Numbered from the stretch's first letter, positions 45,213-57,126 are shown. The stretch: DNA of 64,000 nucleotides from Agrostemma githago (GCA_958450325.1 OY288250.1:48684898-48748897); one strand, 5' to 3'. Numbers and translations are program-made. The notes: generated by a model not told the origin, from the letters alone.

Positions 45213-45453
45213 CCCCCTCCCAACCTCCCTAACCTTCCTTGCTCTTACCATATGACCTATGTACCTCATTTACATACCCTCACCTCATTTTCGCTTCACT
45301 TTACACCGAGATTCACATCAAATCCTACCCCCCCCCCCATACCATTACTACCCCAACCATGCGGTATCATCAAGCTTGAAGGGAGATGACAATGAAGACA
45401 ACAAGCAAGTGCATTTATTGATCATTGAGACGATGGAGCAAGTGAGTTACTAG

Positions 45454-46786
45454 CCGATTGGTTTAGGTAACTATCCTTACTTTTCCGTCCTTTATTGCTT
45501 GTTTTCCCCTTATTTATCCCCTTCCCCTTGTACACTTGTGTGTCTTGACGTCATGGTGGCCTTCGAGGCCTAGGTATATGTTGCTCCCGATTCTCGATGA
45601 TGTGACTACATCGAGAGTCATTTTCAAAATCCAATTTTACAAGATTTTCACTTTCTTTTTGAGGATTTAGTTGGATTTAGGCGGAATCCGGGCTAGGTGA
45701 CTTGATTACACCTAGCCCTCCCCTCCCATTTCCTATTATTTCCTTCTTTTTATTTCTTCCCCCATCCATATCTTTTCTTGTCTCGGCCCATGGTGACTTG
45801 ACTACACCCCGGCCGGACACCTTCTACCCTTTTCTTCACTTTATTCTTTGATTTTTAGCTTTATTTTCGTAGTTTCTTTTCCTTTTCTTTTGTCTCTCCG
45901 CACACTACGATTGAGCATATGAGGACATTGCTCGGTTTAAGTGTGGGGGAGCGATATTCTAGCATAGTTAGTTTTATTTTCTTAGTTTTTTTTTTGAAAA
46001 AAATCTTAAAAATCCCTAATAATTTGAATTTTTTTCACAAAAATCAAAAAGATTTTTCTTTTGTGTGTTTTCCCTTTGTGTCGTGTGTCTGTTGTATTGT
46101 GTTTGTTTTGCCTCTCTTTCCTTATAGGTTGCTTAAATCACCAATAGCTTTGGAGAGCTTTCAAGACTTCCGGTAACATCTTATCCCTTTTTCTTCTTAT
46201 CTCTTGCGGAGTTTGGAGGAGATTGTGATGTTGTGTGCTCGGGTGGAGCTTTGTAAAGTTGTGGTTGATTTGGTGGATTGTTTGGATGATCGGGGTGGTG
46301 TTTGTGTTGTTTATGTGTTCGTTTTGTTTTGTTTTTGTTTTGTTGCTTTTGCTTCTTTTTCTTTCGTTCCTTTTCGTCGTGTCTTTGTTTTGTGTTGTGT
46401 TGTGTTGTGTGTCTTGTGCGTAAACCGTTTTCGAAAACCCGGTTTAGAGGCTAGCGTGTGAGTGTCTATTTTCCCTTCCTAGTTGTATAAATCGAGTTTT
46501 GGACTTTAATCTAGTAGAATGACCCTAAATCAATGATTTCGTTGGTCCTTTACCTTGAGTCCACCTAGCTTACTAGGGATTTACTACGGGATTTGCACCT
46601 TTGACCATTATGACCACCCACGGTGTGAAAAGGCCTTGGTTACCGAGTCTCTTCCCTTAGGTGACCGTGTTTAGGATTGTTTGATTAGTCCAATTTCTCC
46701 ACTTTTTGTGGGTTTGAAGAGGGATCGCGACCTTTGACTTACCCATTCACCTACCTCCTACACATATCCACACAATAAATTGCAAA
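45454..46786 (+). other. Internal region, T-rich, with a polypurine-like site
   Basis: No gene is recognised. GGTTTAAGTGTGGGGGAG at about 45,934-45,951 resembles the element's own polypurine tract. Long Phe/Val-rich frames near 46,204-46,461 follow from T/G-rich sequence. Confidence 0.5.
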
Positions 46787-47263
46787 TTGTTGAATTCTCT
46801 CCTTCTTGTCGAACAAAGAAATGCCAAAAAGCCAAATCAAGCCAAAAGGGGCAAAAGAAAGAAAAGAATGAAGAAAAAGAAAAGGCACAAAAGCGATAAA
46901 GAAAATAGAAAAGAAGAAAAAGAAATGGCATGGCAACAAACAAATCAAAACGTCGAAAAGAAAGAAAATGCCAAAAGAAAACCCGATTCACAAAAATAAC
47001 CCCTACCTCTCAAAATAAGCCTTTTTCAGACTTTTGCCATGAAGAGCCTACCAAAGGACCGAGTCCCGAGGAAGGATGATAGCGGCATTAGTCGGTCTTC
47101 CCTCATTTTGCATGTTTTCCACCTTTTTACTTGGACTAGTTATGTGGTTTTGGACACGGGACGACCCTCTTGGCTCACGCTAAAGGGGGCGGGGTCTCAC
47201 TTACCTACAGTGTCGACTAACACCGTGGTTCTTCAATTTTCCACTCCGTCGATCGTCCCGTAG
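46787..47263 (+). pseudogene. Lysine-rich frame of the Athila-type element, copy A
   Basis: The frame has a Lys/Arg/Glu-rich stretch (GKRKKRMKKKKRHK), then EMAWQQTNQNVEKKENAK. After stops at about 47,000 it continues in the same frame with SLPKDRVPRKDDSGISRSSL. The minus-strand copy has these parts in one frame of 120 residues (61,269-61,631). Conservation of the frame in two copies hints at a basic, perhaps nucleic-acid-binding, protein, but the Lys run also follows from an A-rich tract. Confidence 0.4.
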
Positions 47264-47647
47264 TACGTTTTTAGAAAGTTAGGAGGACCTAGGTAAGTTA
47301 CCAACGTTTTTGTTGCTTTATCGTCATACTATTAGGGTTTAGTCCACCTTGGTTTGTATTGCTAGCTTGGGAACGTTGTCACTTACCTCGAGTCCTAAAC
47401 CGGTGATTCTTTCATCACTTTAGAGGGAAGTGGTATTTCTTTTGTTTTGGGTGCAACCGTCTAAGTGTTTGTTTGTGTGTTTTGTGTCCGGTTGCATCCG
47501 CGGTTTTGTCGCAAGACCTGACTTACCTTGAGGAGTGCACTTTTCCTCTAATTGCACTCGCGTGAGTTGAAAGGGCGTAGGGTGCGCTAATACCCATTCG
47601 GCTAGTAAAGTAGTTAGTATGTGCTTACTCGAGGGCGAGTAAGGGTT
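47264..47647 (+). other. 3' internal region of copy A
   Basis: No gene is recognised. It leads into the polypurine tract. Confidence 0.5.
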
Positions 47648-47661
47648 AAGTGTGGGGGAGT
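47648..47661 (+). other. Polypurine tract of copy A
   Basis: AAGTGTGGGGGAGT directly precedes the 3' LTR start TGATAAGTG; this is the usual Athila form. Confidence 0.88.
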
Positions 47662-48002
47662 TGATAAGTGTAGTTTGTAGTGTCTATTTTACTGTGTTTT
47701 GGTCCCATTTTCCTTGTGGAATCGCTCCTTGGGAGCGGTTTATGGGTTTCTTATGCTTCCTTTAGTTCGTTTCAGGTTCTCGAGACCGATTTTGGAAGAG
47801 TTGGAGCGATTCCGACTCGATACATACACATTTTGGAGCCAACGAGATAAAGGAACGATGACTCGAGGCCTTGGAATCGATCCCGAGACCTTGAGACCCA
47901 ATCCCAAGCCTCCGAGACCCGATCCCGAGTCCCGAGAATCGGCGAGAAACCCATGAGAGGCAAGGAGGGACCAAAGAGCTCTTAAGGGAGGCCTACAAGA
48001 CC

Positions 48003-48147
48003 CATCCCGTTCGGGATGGCCTCATCCCGTTCGGGATGGGGTGCGCTTTTGAGGAGGCCACTGTGAGCCCATCCCGGTCGGGACCAACCCGTCCCGATCG
48101 GGATGACAGGGCCGTCTCGGTCGGGATGATCCGTCCCGGTCGGAATG
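48003..48147. repeat. LTR palindrome array of copy A
   Basis: Six units in groups of two and four: CATCCCGTTCGGGATG at 48,003 and 48,023, then about 48,070, 48,090, 48,113 and 48,132. Spacing is 19-23 bases. Confidence 0.92.
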
Positions 48148-48199
48148 GGCTACAGCTCACCCGCATTGTTTCCTTTCTTCTCCTTTCCACTTGTAACCC

Positions 48200-48207
48200 T
48201 ATATATA
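48200..48207 (+). promoter_or_regulatory. TATA box of the Athila-type LTR
   Basis: TATATATA and then a C-run, about 53 bases after the palindrome array. It is conserved in the minus-strand copy (60,200-60,207). Confidence 0.65.
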
Positions 48208-49309
48208 CCCCCCCCCCCCTCTTGTATTAAGACACCATGATATGTTATATTCTTCACTTCTCCTAAAACCCTAGACTACTTTAGGTTAGATTAGATTAGA
48301 TTAGTGTAGATTAGTCGGTAATTAGTTGTTAATCCTAGATTAGCCCTTGTATTAAGGAATTCTTGAAGATCTTCACCAAGATTGACAACCTTGGATGATT
48401 ATTTTGGGTTTTCTCTTTTATACAAGTTTTCATTCTTCCTTTCATCCTCTAGTATGGTATAATCTCTTTTCCTTTCTCTTTATCTTTGTTTTGTTATTCA
48501 AGTTTGAATCTTTAGTTGTTTGTTTTGTTCTTGTTCATTGTTATTACTAGTTTGTAGATGTTTGTTTTGTTTCTTTTGTTGATCCATCTTGTTCTTGTTA
48601 GTATTAGTTTGATTATGTAAGAGTAGTGTCCTTTCTAGGGTTAGTAGGGTTATTAGGGTGCTAATTGGGTGATTAAGGGTTTGTTGGAGATGTTGGTGGA
48701 AGATTTGGGTTTCCTCTTGGTTTGATGCACATCACATGTTTGTTGAAATGCTTGATTGACTACTAGAACCATATACTTGTTTTCCTTGCCTTTCTCTTGT
48801 GGGTGATAATTTGTTTGTGGGTTCGGTTCCCTCACTAAGTTGCGAAAGCCCGGTGAGGACGACCCCTAGGTCGGTCAAAGTAGCGAGAGCCCGGATGCGA
48901 CCTAGGCCACCATAGCGCGCTAGAACCCCGTTTGTCATGTGTGTCGCCGAGATGGGTTCTAGGTGGAACCTCTAGGTGGGTCTAAGTTGCGAGAGCCCGG
49001 ACCAACCTAGATCACCCTACTACCTCCTTCGCTCTAGTTCTCCCTTGACCATTCCGTTACCCCTTTGACCCCGACCTAATCCTAGCCCGTTTCCTTATTT
49101 GTGTTCCTTAGTCATAGTCTAGCCTTCTCCCCCTCTTATCACTCTAGTTTAGCGTAGTCCGTTGACTTAGTCTAGTTTTTAGGCGACCTTAGTCTAGGCT
49201 ATACATTACCGTCCCCGTGGATTCGACCCGACTTGCCCTATCTACCCTAGTTAGGATTAGCCGGTTTATTACTTGATCGGTTGGGATTCCACGACAAATC
49301 CTACCATCA

Positions 49310-50219
49310 CGTTGACGACTCCTTAGTCGTATTCGACGTATAGTTAATTTAAGACTCCAATTTATCGATATGATAAGTTGGGACAAGACATCGGGATTTG
49401 GGATCGGGCTAGCACCACGCCTAAGTCCTATATCTCAGTCCTTCGATTAATACATAAAATAATATGTATTTAATTGAAGTTCGTCCATTTACACGATTCA
49501 CGGTCTAGTTTATACACGGGTCCGTTTCTAACTATTGCTTATCATTTGGCTATATATATTTCGATTATTCTACTTTTATTGCTCGATGTATTGTGAATTC
49601 TGGGTTGTATTCCGCCCGTATAATTTGTAACCGATTTATTATTGCTTTGCTTTATTTATTTACGTTTTACCGTTTATAAATGAACCCTCGCATGCTAAAT
49701 CACTTCGACAATAAATTAGATGCATTAAAATGACGTAGCTCACTTTTAATTCGCATGCTTTGCTAAAACGCTGTTTGCATATCATTTCACTGAATCACTA
49801 ACGCGCATATTAGAAAGTCAAACGATGTCTTAGTAGAGGCCGCTATGTGCGGGCGGGGTTGGGTATCCTTAGTGGGCTTCCCAACACGTACCCTCACCCC
49901 TTACTCAGAACCTCGGTTTCCGGATGCCCGAAACCGTTGGCGCACGAGAGTCATTCTTTACACGATTACCGGTATAGATGGTATCGGTACCGCAATGCAA
50001 AGGGACGAGCCCAATAAACTCTAAAATCGAAATGGGCCATACTTTGTGTATGGTGCATAGCGATATAGAGTGGGCTCGAACGGTTCCGAATAACCATAAA
50101 ATTCGGTTGCGACTCCAATTCGACTTAAATTTCAATTCGATCCATTCTCATATGGAGGTGCATTCGCCTACCCAAACCCGCACGTGGCCGCGTTGGGGTG
50201 GACCTACGTCATGTCCACA
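49310..50219 (+). repeat. 3' LTR of the Tat element, right part
   Basis: It matches 33,986-34,894 and ends CATGTCCACA, followed by CATGG. Confidence 0.92.
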
Positions 50220-51004
50220 CATGGAATCGACAAAATTTCATTCCTCCCGAATGGTATTTTTTTAGTTCGGTTAAAGGAAAATGATGCTAAGGTAAAAGTT
50301 CTTAATCATGGCTTGTTTATGTTTGACAATAAGCCGCTTATTGTGAAAGAATGGACACCTGATGCTAAATTAGACAAGGAAGATGTGCAAGAAGTACCTA
50401 TTTGGATACAATTGCACGAGCTTCCTCTGAAATTTTGGGGTCGATGTTTGCCTAGGATAGCCTCACTTGTTGGACCGTATGTTAAATTTAATTTGGCTAC
50501 GGAAGAACGCTCTAGGTTAGGCTATGCTAGGATCATGATATTGGCTAAAGTGGGACAGAAGTTTAAGAATGTGATCAAATTCTTAGATGAACATGGGAAT
50601 GAGGTGAATGTTCTTGTCAAATATGAATGGAAGCCCATATGGTGTTCTAAATGTAGAAATTATGGGCACGAAGGGAGTGATTGTAAGAGTGAAGAATTGA
50701 AGAAAGCTAGAGCTGCGGCTATTCAGAAAAGAAGACGGAAGAGGGACAGCCTGGTTTGAGAAAACCGCAACCGAAGGTTGTCATTCAACCTGTTCAGCAG
50801 CCGAAGGCTATCATTCAGCCTGTGAAGACTGCTAAAATGGTGCAGCCGGGAATTAAGCAGGGTGCACTTACTCTATCACTGAAAAATGCAGCTGTGAGAC
50901 CGGATGTTCCTTTCACTGACATAGTGAGGGGCTCGTCTAGAAAAGAAGGGGATGTTGGAAAGGATGGGGTCGGCTTGGAATTGGTTATACATGGAAGTAC
51001 ATAA
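50220..51004 (+). pseudogene. LINE ORF1, 3' part (DUF4283 and zinc knuckle)
   Basis: The frame continues DUF4283 (GIFLVRLKENDAKVKVLNHG, WTPDAKLDKEDVQEVPIWIQ, ELPLKFWGRCLPRIAS) and has a zf-CCHC_4 knuckle (IWCSKCRNYGHEGSDCKSEE). It stops at 50,757-50,759. A second frame carries on with VIQPVQQPKAIIQPVK to 51,004. A frameshift near 50,755 is likely, and ORF1 then overlaps the start of ORF2 (50,991) by a few bases, as is usual in plant L1. ORF1 protein binds the LINE RNA. Confidence 0.85.
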
Positions 51005-54000
51005 CATCGGGTGTTGGAATGTGCGCGGCATGTGTAACATAAATAAGCAGCGTGCAATTAGTGAGCTTGTTAGAAAGCAGCAAGTAGACATTTTCGGTCT
51101 GTTAGAGACCAAAATAAAGAATAAAGCGTATGCGAAGGTTCATCAAAACGTTTTTGATGAGTGGAGCATTACGACGAACAATCATTGTTATGAAGAAGGT
51201 CGAGTTTGGCTTTTATGGAAATATGAAAGGGTAAATTGGACGATTTTGGAGTACTGTGATCAATGTATCCATGTTAAAGTTAATACGATCTTGGGTAAGG
51301 AGTATTGGCTGACTTTCGTTTATGCCTTTAATTCGGCATCTGATAGAGTAAGACTTTGGCGGAGACTGGAATCATATAACTTCAGAAGACCGTGATTTCA
51401 ACTGTGTTGTAGATGCCCGGGAGCGACTTGGAGGGTCTTCAACCGATGAGGCCATGGACCAGTTTCGAGACTGTCTGTCTAACTGTAATGTAAGTGATAT
51501 TAAGGCGACTAGGCCTTGGTTCACTTGGAATAATAAGCACAAAGTAGCTGATACTAGGGTGTTTAGTCGGATTGATAGATGCTTAGTCAATGATGAGATG
51601 ATGGGATTGTTTCCAAATGGGTTTGCTAATTTCTTGCCGGAAGGTACGTTTGATCATTGTTCGTGTATCGTACAATTTGAACATCCTCCGCCTCAAAAGA
51701 ATAGAAGTTTCAAGTATATGAATATGTGGAGTCGTGCCCCGGAGTTTAAACATTGCGTTTATAATGCTTGGGGTGAGCAGGTTAGGGGGACTCGAATGTT
51801 TCAAGTTGTGACGAAACTGAAAAATATGAAGAAATCTTTGAAATTGTTGAATGTTGCATCGTTTTCTGACATTGAGAACCGATGTCTTCAAGCTGAACTG
51901 CGACTTGAACAGGTGCAAATTCAGCTGCGTACGGACAGCAGCAATCAGATGCTACAGTCTGAGAGTGAGTTAAATGAGCAGGTCCGGCATCTACAGGCTG
52001 CCAGATCTGAATTCTGGTCCCAAAAGGCGAAACAGACTTGGATTCGCGAGGGAGACGTCAATTCAGCTTACTTCCATGGATTGCTCCGTGCCCGATGTGC
52101 TCGCAATGCAGTTGTATGTTTGAAGGATGCTTATGGCGTGGATTGCGAGACTGCTGCTGATATTCAGGACGCATTTCTGCGATTCTATAAACTGCTGCTG
52201 GGCAAATCCCAGGCCACTGATCCGGTGAACGTTAGCATAGTTAGACATCTGCAATGAATAGATGAAAAAGCTGTTGGTTGAGCCTGTTTCAGCTGCTGAA
52301 ATCAAGACCGCCTTGTTTAGTATTCCTCGAGACAAAGCTCCGAGTCCAGATGGTTATTCTAGCCAGTTTTTCATGGATTCGTGGGATTTAATTGGTGAAG
52401 AATTTACGGAAGCTATTCGTGACTTCTTTGTGTCGGGTAAGCTACTTAAACAAGTTAATTGTGCTAATATTATTTTAATCCCGAAAGTTAATCGTCCCAC
52501 TAGTGTCAAAGAATTTCGCCCGATTGCTTGTTGCAACGTCTTATACAAATGCATTGCTAAAATTATTTGTGTGAGGTTGTCTCGGGTATTGCCTATGTTG
52601 ATTAGTCCCACGCAAGGGGGCTTCATCGAAGGTTGGAGTATTGTGGAGAACATTCTGATTTGCCAGGATCTAGTTAAAATGTATAATAGAGGACGCATTT
52701 CACTTCGATTCCTTTTTAAGGTCGATATCCATAAGGCGTATGATAGTCTGGAATGGGGTTTTGTGGATCAAATGCTGCGAGCTCTAGATTTTTCGGACCA
52801 TTTTCGTATACTGATTATGGAGTGTATGAAGACTGTTTCATATTCTTTATGCGTGAATGGGGATAATTTTGGGTTCTTTCAAGGGAAAAGGGGGTTGAGG
52901 CAAGGGGATCCTATATCACCGTTGTTGTTCACGATTTGTATGGAGTATTTTACTCGGATTATGATATTTGTGTCTTTGGAGAAAAATTTCAGGTTTCATT
53001 CGAAATGCGGAGGATTGAACCTTAGTCACTTGCTCTTCGCCGATGACCTTCTTCTTTATTGTAAGGGAGATGCGGAGTCGATGGAGATTTTATGGCGGGC
53101 TTTTGCGACTTTTAGTAAGGCCTCAGGCTTGAGCATTAGTGTTGGGAAATCCCATGCTTTTTTTGCAGGAGTTGTTGGGGACAGGAAGGCGGCAATCCTG
53201 CAATTTTCGGGATTTGTTGAAGGGTCTTTACCGTTCCAGTACCTTGGACTGCCTAACCAGAGTACCATATTGGGTAAGAATGATTGTGTGAAGTTATTGG
53301 CGCGTATTACTTCGAGAATTGCAGGTATTGGAGCTCGAAAATTATCCTATGCGGGTAGGCTAACTTTAGTCCAGTCTGTGTTATCTCAATTACACAATTA
53401 CTGGGCTATGGTCTTCATTATTCCGAAATCTGTTATGGCTCGTATTGGTTCCCTTTGCCGGAATTTTTTATGGGATGGTGGGGTGGAAGGCACTAATAGA
53501 GCATTAGTGAGTTGGGAGAAAATTTGCTACCCCAAGAATGAAGGTGGATTGGGTATTCGGGATTTGAATGTGTGGAATGAGGCTGCTGTGGCTAAACTAG
53601 CATCGTGGATCTTTGATCAGCCGGATAGGTTATGGGTCTGGTGGGTTAGTAATGTCTACTTAAAAGGCTCCTCGTGGCGTGATTTTCAGCCTCATACGGA
53701 TGTCACGTGGGCGTGGAGGAAAATCTGTCAGGCTAAGGACAAGATTAAACATATGTTTGAAGATGGAAAGTGGCACGAATCGGATAATGTTTATTCGATC
53801 TCGAAGGGCTATGAGGTGTTACGTAATAAATGTCCACCAGTTTCGTGGTGGAGGATTGTTTGGAGCAAGTGGAGTATCCCGAGGCATACCTTCATCTCAT
53901 GGCTAGTGTTTAAGTGCGCTCTTAATACGAGACTGAAGCTTCATATTATTGGGGTTGCTGATTCTGATCATTGTTACTTGTGTGAGACGCAACTGGAGAG

Positions 54001-54334
54001 TTTGGATCATTTATTTTTTGGGTGTGCCTGGAGCTCGAGAGTTGTGAACAGTATAAGTCTCTGGTTGACGAAGAAGATCCCGGCTGATGGGAGCCTGACT
54101 TTGGCAAAGAAAATTAGGGGGTCGAAGCTCCAATGCAACATTATTAGAGATGTGTTCAAAGCTCTGATTTATCATATCTGCAGACAGCGAAATTCATGCA
54201 GAGTGGATGGAATTGTGTCACGGCCAACTTACACGTCTAATTTGATTATGTTGGATGTGAAAAATCGAATAACGTGTAAGATCAAATATCCGATTCAAAC
54301 TAAAGATGCTAGATGGCTACAAAATTTGTTGTAG
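50991..54334 (+). pseudogene. LINE ORF2: endonuclease and reverse transcriptase, frameshifted
   Basis: ATG 50,991 starts an APE-type endonuclease (MEVHNIGCWNVRG, then VDIFGLLETKIK). A frameshift near 51,350 moves to the frame of 51,358-52,257 (DWNHITSEDRDFN, RPWFTWNNK, SRIDRCLVN, TFDHCSCIV, and TWIREGDVNSAYFH). A second shift near 52,255 leads to the 690-residue frame 52,262-54,334 with RT: DKAPSPDGYSSQFF, motif A FKVDIHKAYDSLEW, motif B RQGDPISPLLF and catalytic FADD at residues 259-262. A zf-RVT domain is near the end (CYLCETQLESLDHLFFGC). A short 3' UTR and poly(A) follow. All catalytic RT residues are present, but the frameshifts make it inactive. Confidence 0.92.
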
Positions 54335-54386
54335 TCATTAGCTTGTAAATTGAAATTCATTCATATATATATACTTACCTTTTACC

Positions 54387-54409
54387 AAAAAAAAAACTTA
54401 CTAATTTCA
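54387..54409 (+). other. LINE poly(A) end and right target duplication
   Basis: A run of ten A (54,387-54,396), then CTTACTAATTTCA (54,397-54,409), identical to 31,498-31,510. Confidence 0.92.
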
Positions 54410-54573
54410 TTATCCTTTAATTAAAAGGCCGGAGTCTTTGTAACCCTAGCAATATTTTTGACTATACTACTCTTAAGCTACAAGATTTGAAGTAATTTTC
54501 TTTTGATGTTTATCATTTTTTACTCCTAAATTTTATTTTGAATTTTTTTAAAATTGTTTTTAAATAATTACAG

Positions 54574-55095
54574 AGGAACAACTTTGCCAGTATGGATATG
54601 AGGAGAACTTGGAAATGAAATCAGGTCAATTGCAACTGATGACAAATTCTTAGTACAGAAGCCCGTAATTGTATTCCAATGTGTTCAGAGATGCCCATAC
54701 TTAGGTATGATTTATATAATTTTTGTGCATACTTTAAATAGACTTTGAAACAATAACCTAACTATTCATCCTGTGCATTAGGACAAATGAGGGTATCAAC
54801 AACTGATGCAACAAAAATTCATATCATGCCAGCCATACCACAAGTGAATGAATTCATTTCAAGGTGAGCCAAATAATAGAAACGACATCAAATATTCTAT
54901 TTTATGAATGAAAACTGACTGATGAATTTATATTAACACAGAAATGCAAATCAAGGAGTTTTTATTAGGGATATCATGGCTGCAAATTGGAAGATGGTTG
55001 ATATTCAGAACGGTGAAGTCAGGAACATTGGCAGAAAAAGGACAAGGGCGGAATTTATTAATGAGACTACCAATGAAGATATTGAAGACCTTTAA
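54574..55095 (+). pseudogene. RPA1/DUF223-like gene, exons 7-9 (3' end)
   Basis: Exons lie at 54,574-54,714, 54,782-54,863 and 54,942-55,095, with GT..AG introns. The protein reads TTLPVWI, a TGA where Trp is expected, GELGNEIRSIATDDKFLVQ, VFQCVQRCPYLG, MRVSTTDATKIHI, then FIRDIMAANWKMVD and a basic tail ending at TAA 55,093-55,095. It is the continuation of 30,118-31,400, separated by the LINE in intron 6. DUF223-like OB-fold proteins bind single-stranded DNA; in this broken copy no function is expected. Confidence 0.6.
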
Positions 55096-55360
55096 ATATA
55101 AAGAAGCAGACAACATGCAGATTTATTTTTAAGTTAATTAATGTTTTGAAAGACCAAATTTTTACCTATTTCATGTTTTTATTTTTTCATTTTTTGTTTA
55201 ATCTGATTGATGACCTAATATTTTTTATTTCATGTTGCATAAAATTTGTTTGAGTTTTTTTTTAAAGAGACATAATGCTGGAAGTGTGTGTGTGTATATG
55301 ATGTATATGTAGGAGCAGAAGAACCCAAAAGCATAGAAGAATCGTGGTTGCACCAACTTA

Positions 55361-57126
55361 ATGGTGGCAACTAACGAGGTTATGCCCGCTATAACTCTAC
55401 CCTCTAACAGACAGCGTTCTAGTCAAGAAATAATAGCGTGTACGGATAGCATTACACGCGAAGTGGTTCCTCTACCACCGGGGAATGAGAGCAACTATCA
55501 ACTGTAGGCCGGAGCCATAGATGTAAGTTATCTCGCAGCCACTATTTATACCATCAATTTAGTGTGACTATTTTCAATTGTTTGCTTGACTATGACTAAA
55601 TCAACGTTATAGTCACAGTCATTATGTTGTAGGTTCACACTCCTTATTTTGTAGGATCACACACTTTCAGTTGTATAGTCACACTCATTATGTTGTAGAA
55701 TCACACAACTGTATATTCATTATGTTGTATAGTCACACACTTTAAGATGTATATTCACACTCATTATGCTGTATAGTCACAGTCATTATGTTGTAGAATC
55801 ATGCAGCTGTACACTTGTTGTCTAACTGAACTAGTGATTCGACTTTGATTGACTAATTGGATGACCATGAATTTTTACTGAGGTTTCAGAGGAACACGCT
55901 TGCCTTTTGCAAGTGGTGTGAGAAAGTTGCGTCGACTGTAAGGGCAATATCAATGAGGAATCTGGCAGTTCCAAGTCAACACCCGTCGTCTCAGCAATTC
56001 TGAGAGGATCCAGCTGTACTCAGGTGGTCGATGAAGTTGTTTCATTGGTCGACCGGTTAAGACAATATACCCAGAACGCCCACGTCCTTGAGGTCAATAT
56101 GCAATTTGAAAAGGACAAGGAACAACGCAGTACTGGTGACTTCCATCAGGTACGCACGATGGTGGATGACTTACGTGATTGTGGTTATCTGGACGAGGAT
56201 TTGAACGATGTTGACCTTGATCTAGGAGGCGAGGGTCTTAGTGGGGCACCTCGTGTTGAGAATAGAGGAGGATACGAGGATGAAGGTAAATTTTAAGGTG
56301 GCTTCGTGTCACCGGGTTTTTGTGAGGCTGAGGAGGGCGAGGAGGATTACCAGCAGACGGGTGAAGTTACGCCCGAGCCTGTTGTGGACGAGCCGTGCAA
56401 CGAAGATATTATGCCTCAAACTAATGAGCTCGACGCAGACTGTGACGTGTAGGCATCGGTTGGTATGAGTGAAACCTTACTGGTAGCTATGCGGCAAGTG
56501 GGATTGGAGACCGCGGACGCACGCACTGCTGTGAATGAGCTGGCTTCGGAATTTGTCTCACCAGCCACCAAAGAAGGCACCCATTCTCAATGGTGGGACG
56601 TCGCCCCAGGAGAGCTAGACACTAGTACTAGCTTTGCAGTGGGCGGGTTGGAAGGCGGTAGAGGCGCGCACAGCTGTGGTCGATGAGACCACAACCGTAG
56701 ACCCGATGACGACCAATGTGGGCGGCAGAGTAAGTGCGACCCTTGAGGTGGTGCTGCACAAGGTGGGATGGAATGTGGCCGAACGTTACTGCCACAACAA
56801 TGAACGTGGTCACGGAGGATGCTCAGCGAACATGAGAGATTAGGGCAGTTGATGCGCGCGCTGCTGTGAGTGAGAAAAGACCAATGTACGTTCGCCAAGA
56901 TTGATGGTGTACATCATCCTTTCCTTTTCCACTCCGATGTGGCGTTTAAGTACATGAATATCGTGCCGGAAAATTTGGGTTGTTCAATGGACTGTGGGTC
57001 TCCGAAAAGGGGGCAGCCTTTCGTATCTCGATTCATGTGCTCTAATATAGTCATCTTTTCATATGTCTTCAGCGTGCGGAAGGATGTGATTGACTACATC
57101 TTCGACCGATCACCTGACAATTCATA
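55361..57126 (+). pseudogene. Decayed coding region upstream of the Ulp1-like domain
   Basis: Open pieces lie at 55,361-55,507 (MVATNEVMPAITLPSN...), 56,024-56,296 (acidic, DEDLNDVDLDLGGEGL) and 56,870-57,127 (HHPFLFHSDVAFKYMNIV). They are split by stops and a minisatellite. Plant Ulp1-like transposon proteins often have such an acidic, variable N-terminal part, but no domain is recognised. Confidence 0.35.
55590..55815. repeat. AGTCACAC minisatellite, first array
   Basis: Roughly 20-23 base units of the type TTATGTTGTATAGTCACACT, about nine decayed copies. Confidence 0.8.

Larger units (their letters stand above)
44871..45453 (+). pseudogene. Second conserved frame of the Athila-type element, broken copy
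   Basis: This frame matches the 188-residue ORF at 62,977-63,543 in the minus-strand copy (GEVKMIPSEEWL..., SRPGR and PDREG phrases, ending LIIETMEQVSY). Here it has at least three stops. The palindrome array and a TATA-like box lie inside it, so the apparent coding match could partly reflect conserved DNA. Confidence 0.4.
42261..49309 (+). mobile_element. Athila-type non-autonomous element (LARD-like), copy A
   Basis: A 5' LTR lacking its first ~848 bases (42,261-43,059), primer-binding site, about 4.6 kb of internal sequence, polypurine tract and full 3' LTR (47,662-49,309). No protease, RT or integrase is present. It is inserted in the Tat 3' LTR. Because the 5' end is lost, no clean target duplication is visible. 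A second copy on the minus strand starts at 59,133. Confidence 0.88.
47662..49309 (+). repeat. 3' LTR of copy A (1648 bp)
   Basis: TGATAAGTGT...CTACCATCA. It carries the palindrome array 48,003-48,147 and a TATA box at 48,200. Confidence 0.92.
31971..50219 (+). mobile_element. Non-autonomous gag-only Tat retrotransposon (contains a nested element)
   Basis: 5' LTR 31,971-34,894; 3' LTR 40,437-42,260 plus 49,310-50,219. Target duplication CATGG lies at 31,966-31,970 and 50,220-50,224. The internal region has a primer-binding site, a long leader, gag and then about 2.7 kb with no protease, RT or integrase. Its LTR ends, primer-binding site, leader start, Gag and polypurine tract all match the Retand-like element at 8419-23,484, so it could have been moved by such a relative. 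The 3' LTR is split by an Athila-type insertion. Confidence 0.92.
31511..54396 (+). mobile_element. L1-type LINE, interrupted by a Tat retrotransposon
   Basis: The LINE runs from 31,511 to the poly(A) run at 54,387-54,396 and is flanked by a 13-bp target duplication. A Tat element with its own 5-bp duplication occupies 31,971-50,219. Without it the LINE is about 4.6 kb. ORF1 reads in frame across the Tat target site when one copy of CATGG is removed, confirming the nest. ORF1 and ORF2 both carry frameshifts, so the LINE is dead. Confidence 0.92.

Noticed and set aside
46204..46461. Phe/Val/Cys-rich frame shared by both Athila-type copies (also 61,975-62,229)
   Set aside because: T/G-rich sequence with GTTTTGTTTTG-like repeats explains it; no coding signal beyond composition.
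42255..49315. 5-bp target duplication for Athila-type copy A
   Set aside because: Left flank ends ..TTTCG and right flank begins CGTTG; only CG is shared because the 5' LTR is truncated.
30118..55095. Helitron carrying the RPA-like gene
   Set aside because: No Rep/helicase sequence, no TC start or CTRR end with hairpin found near it.
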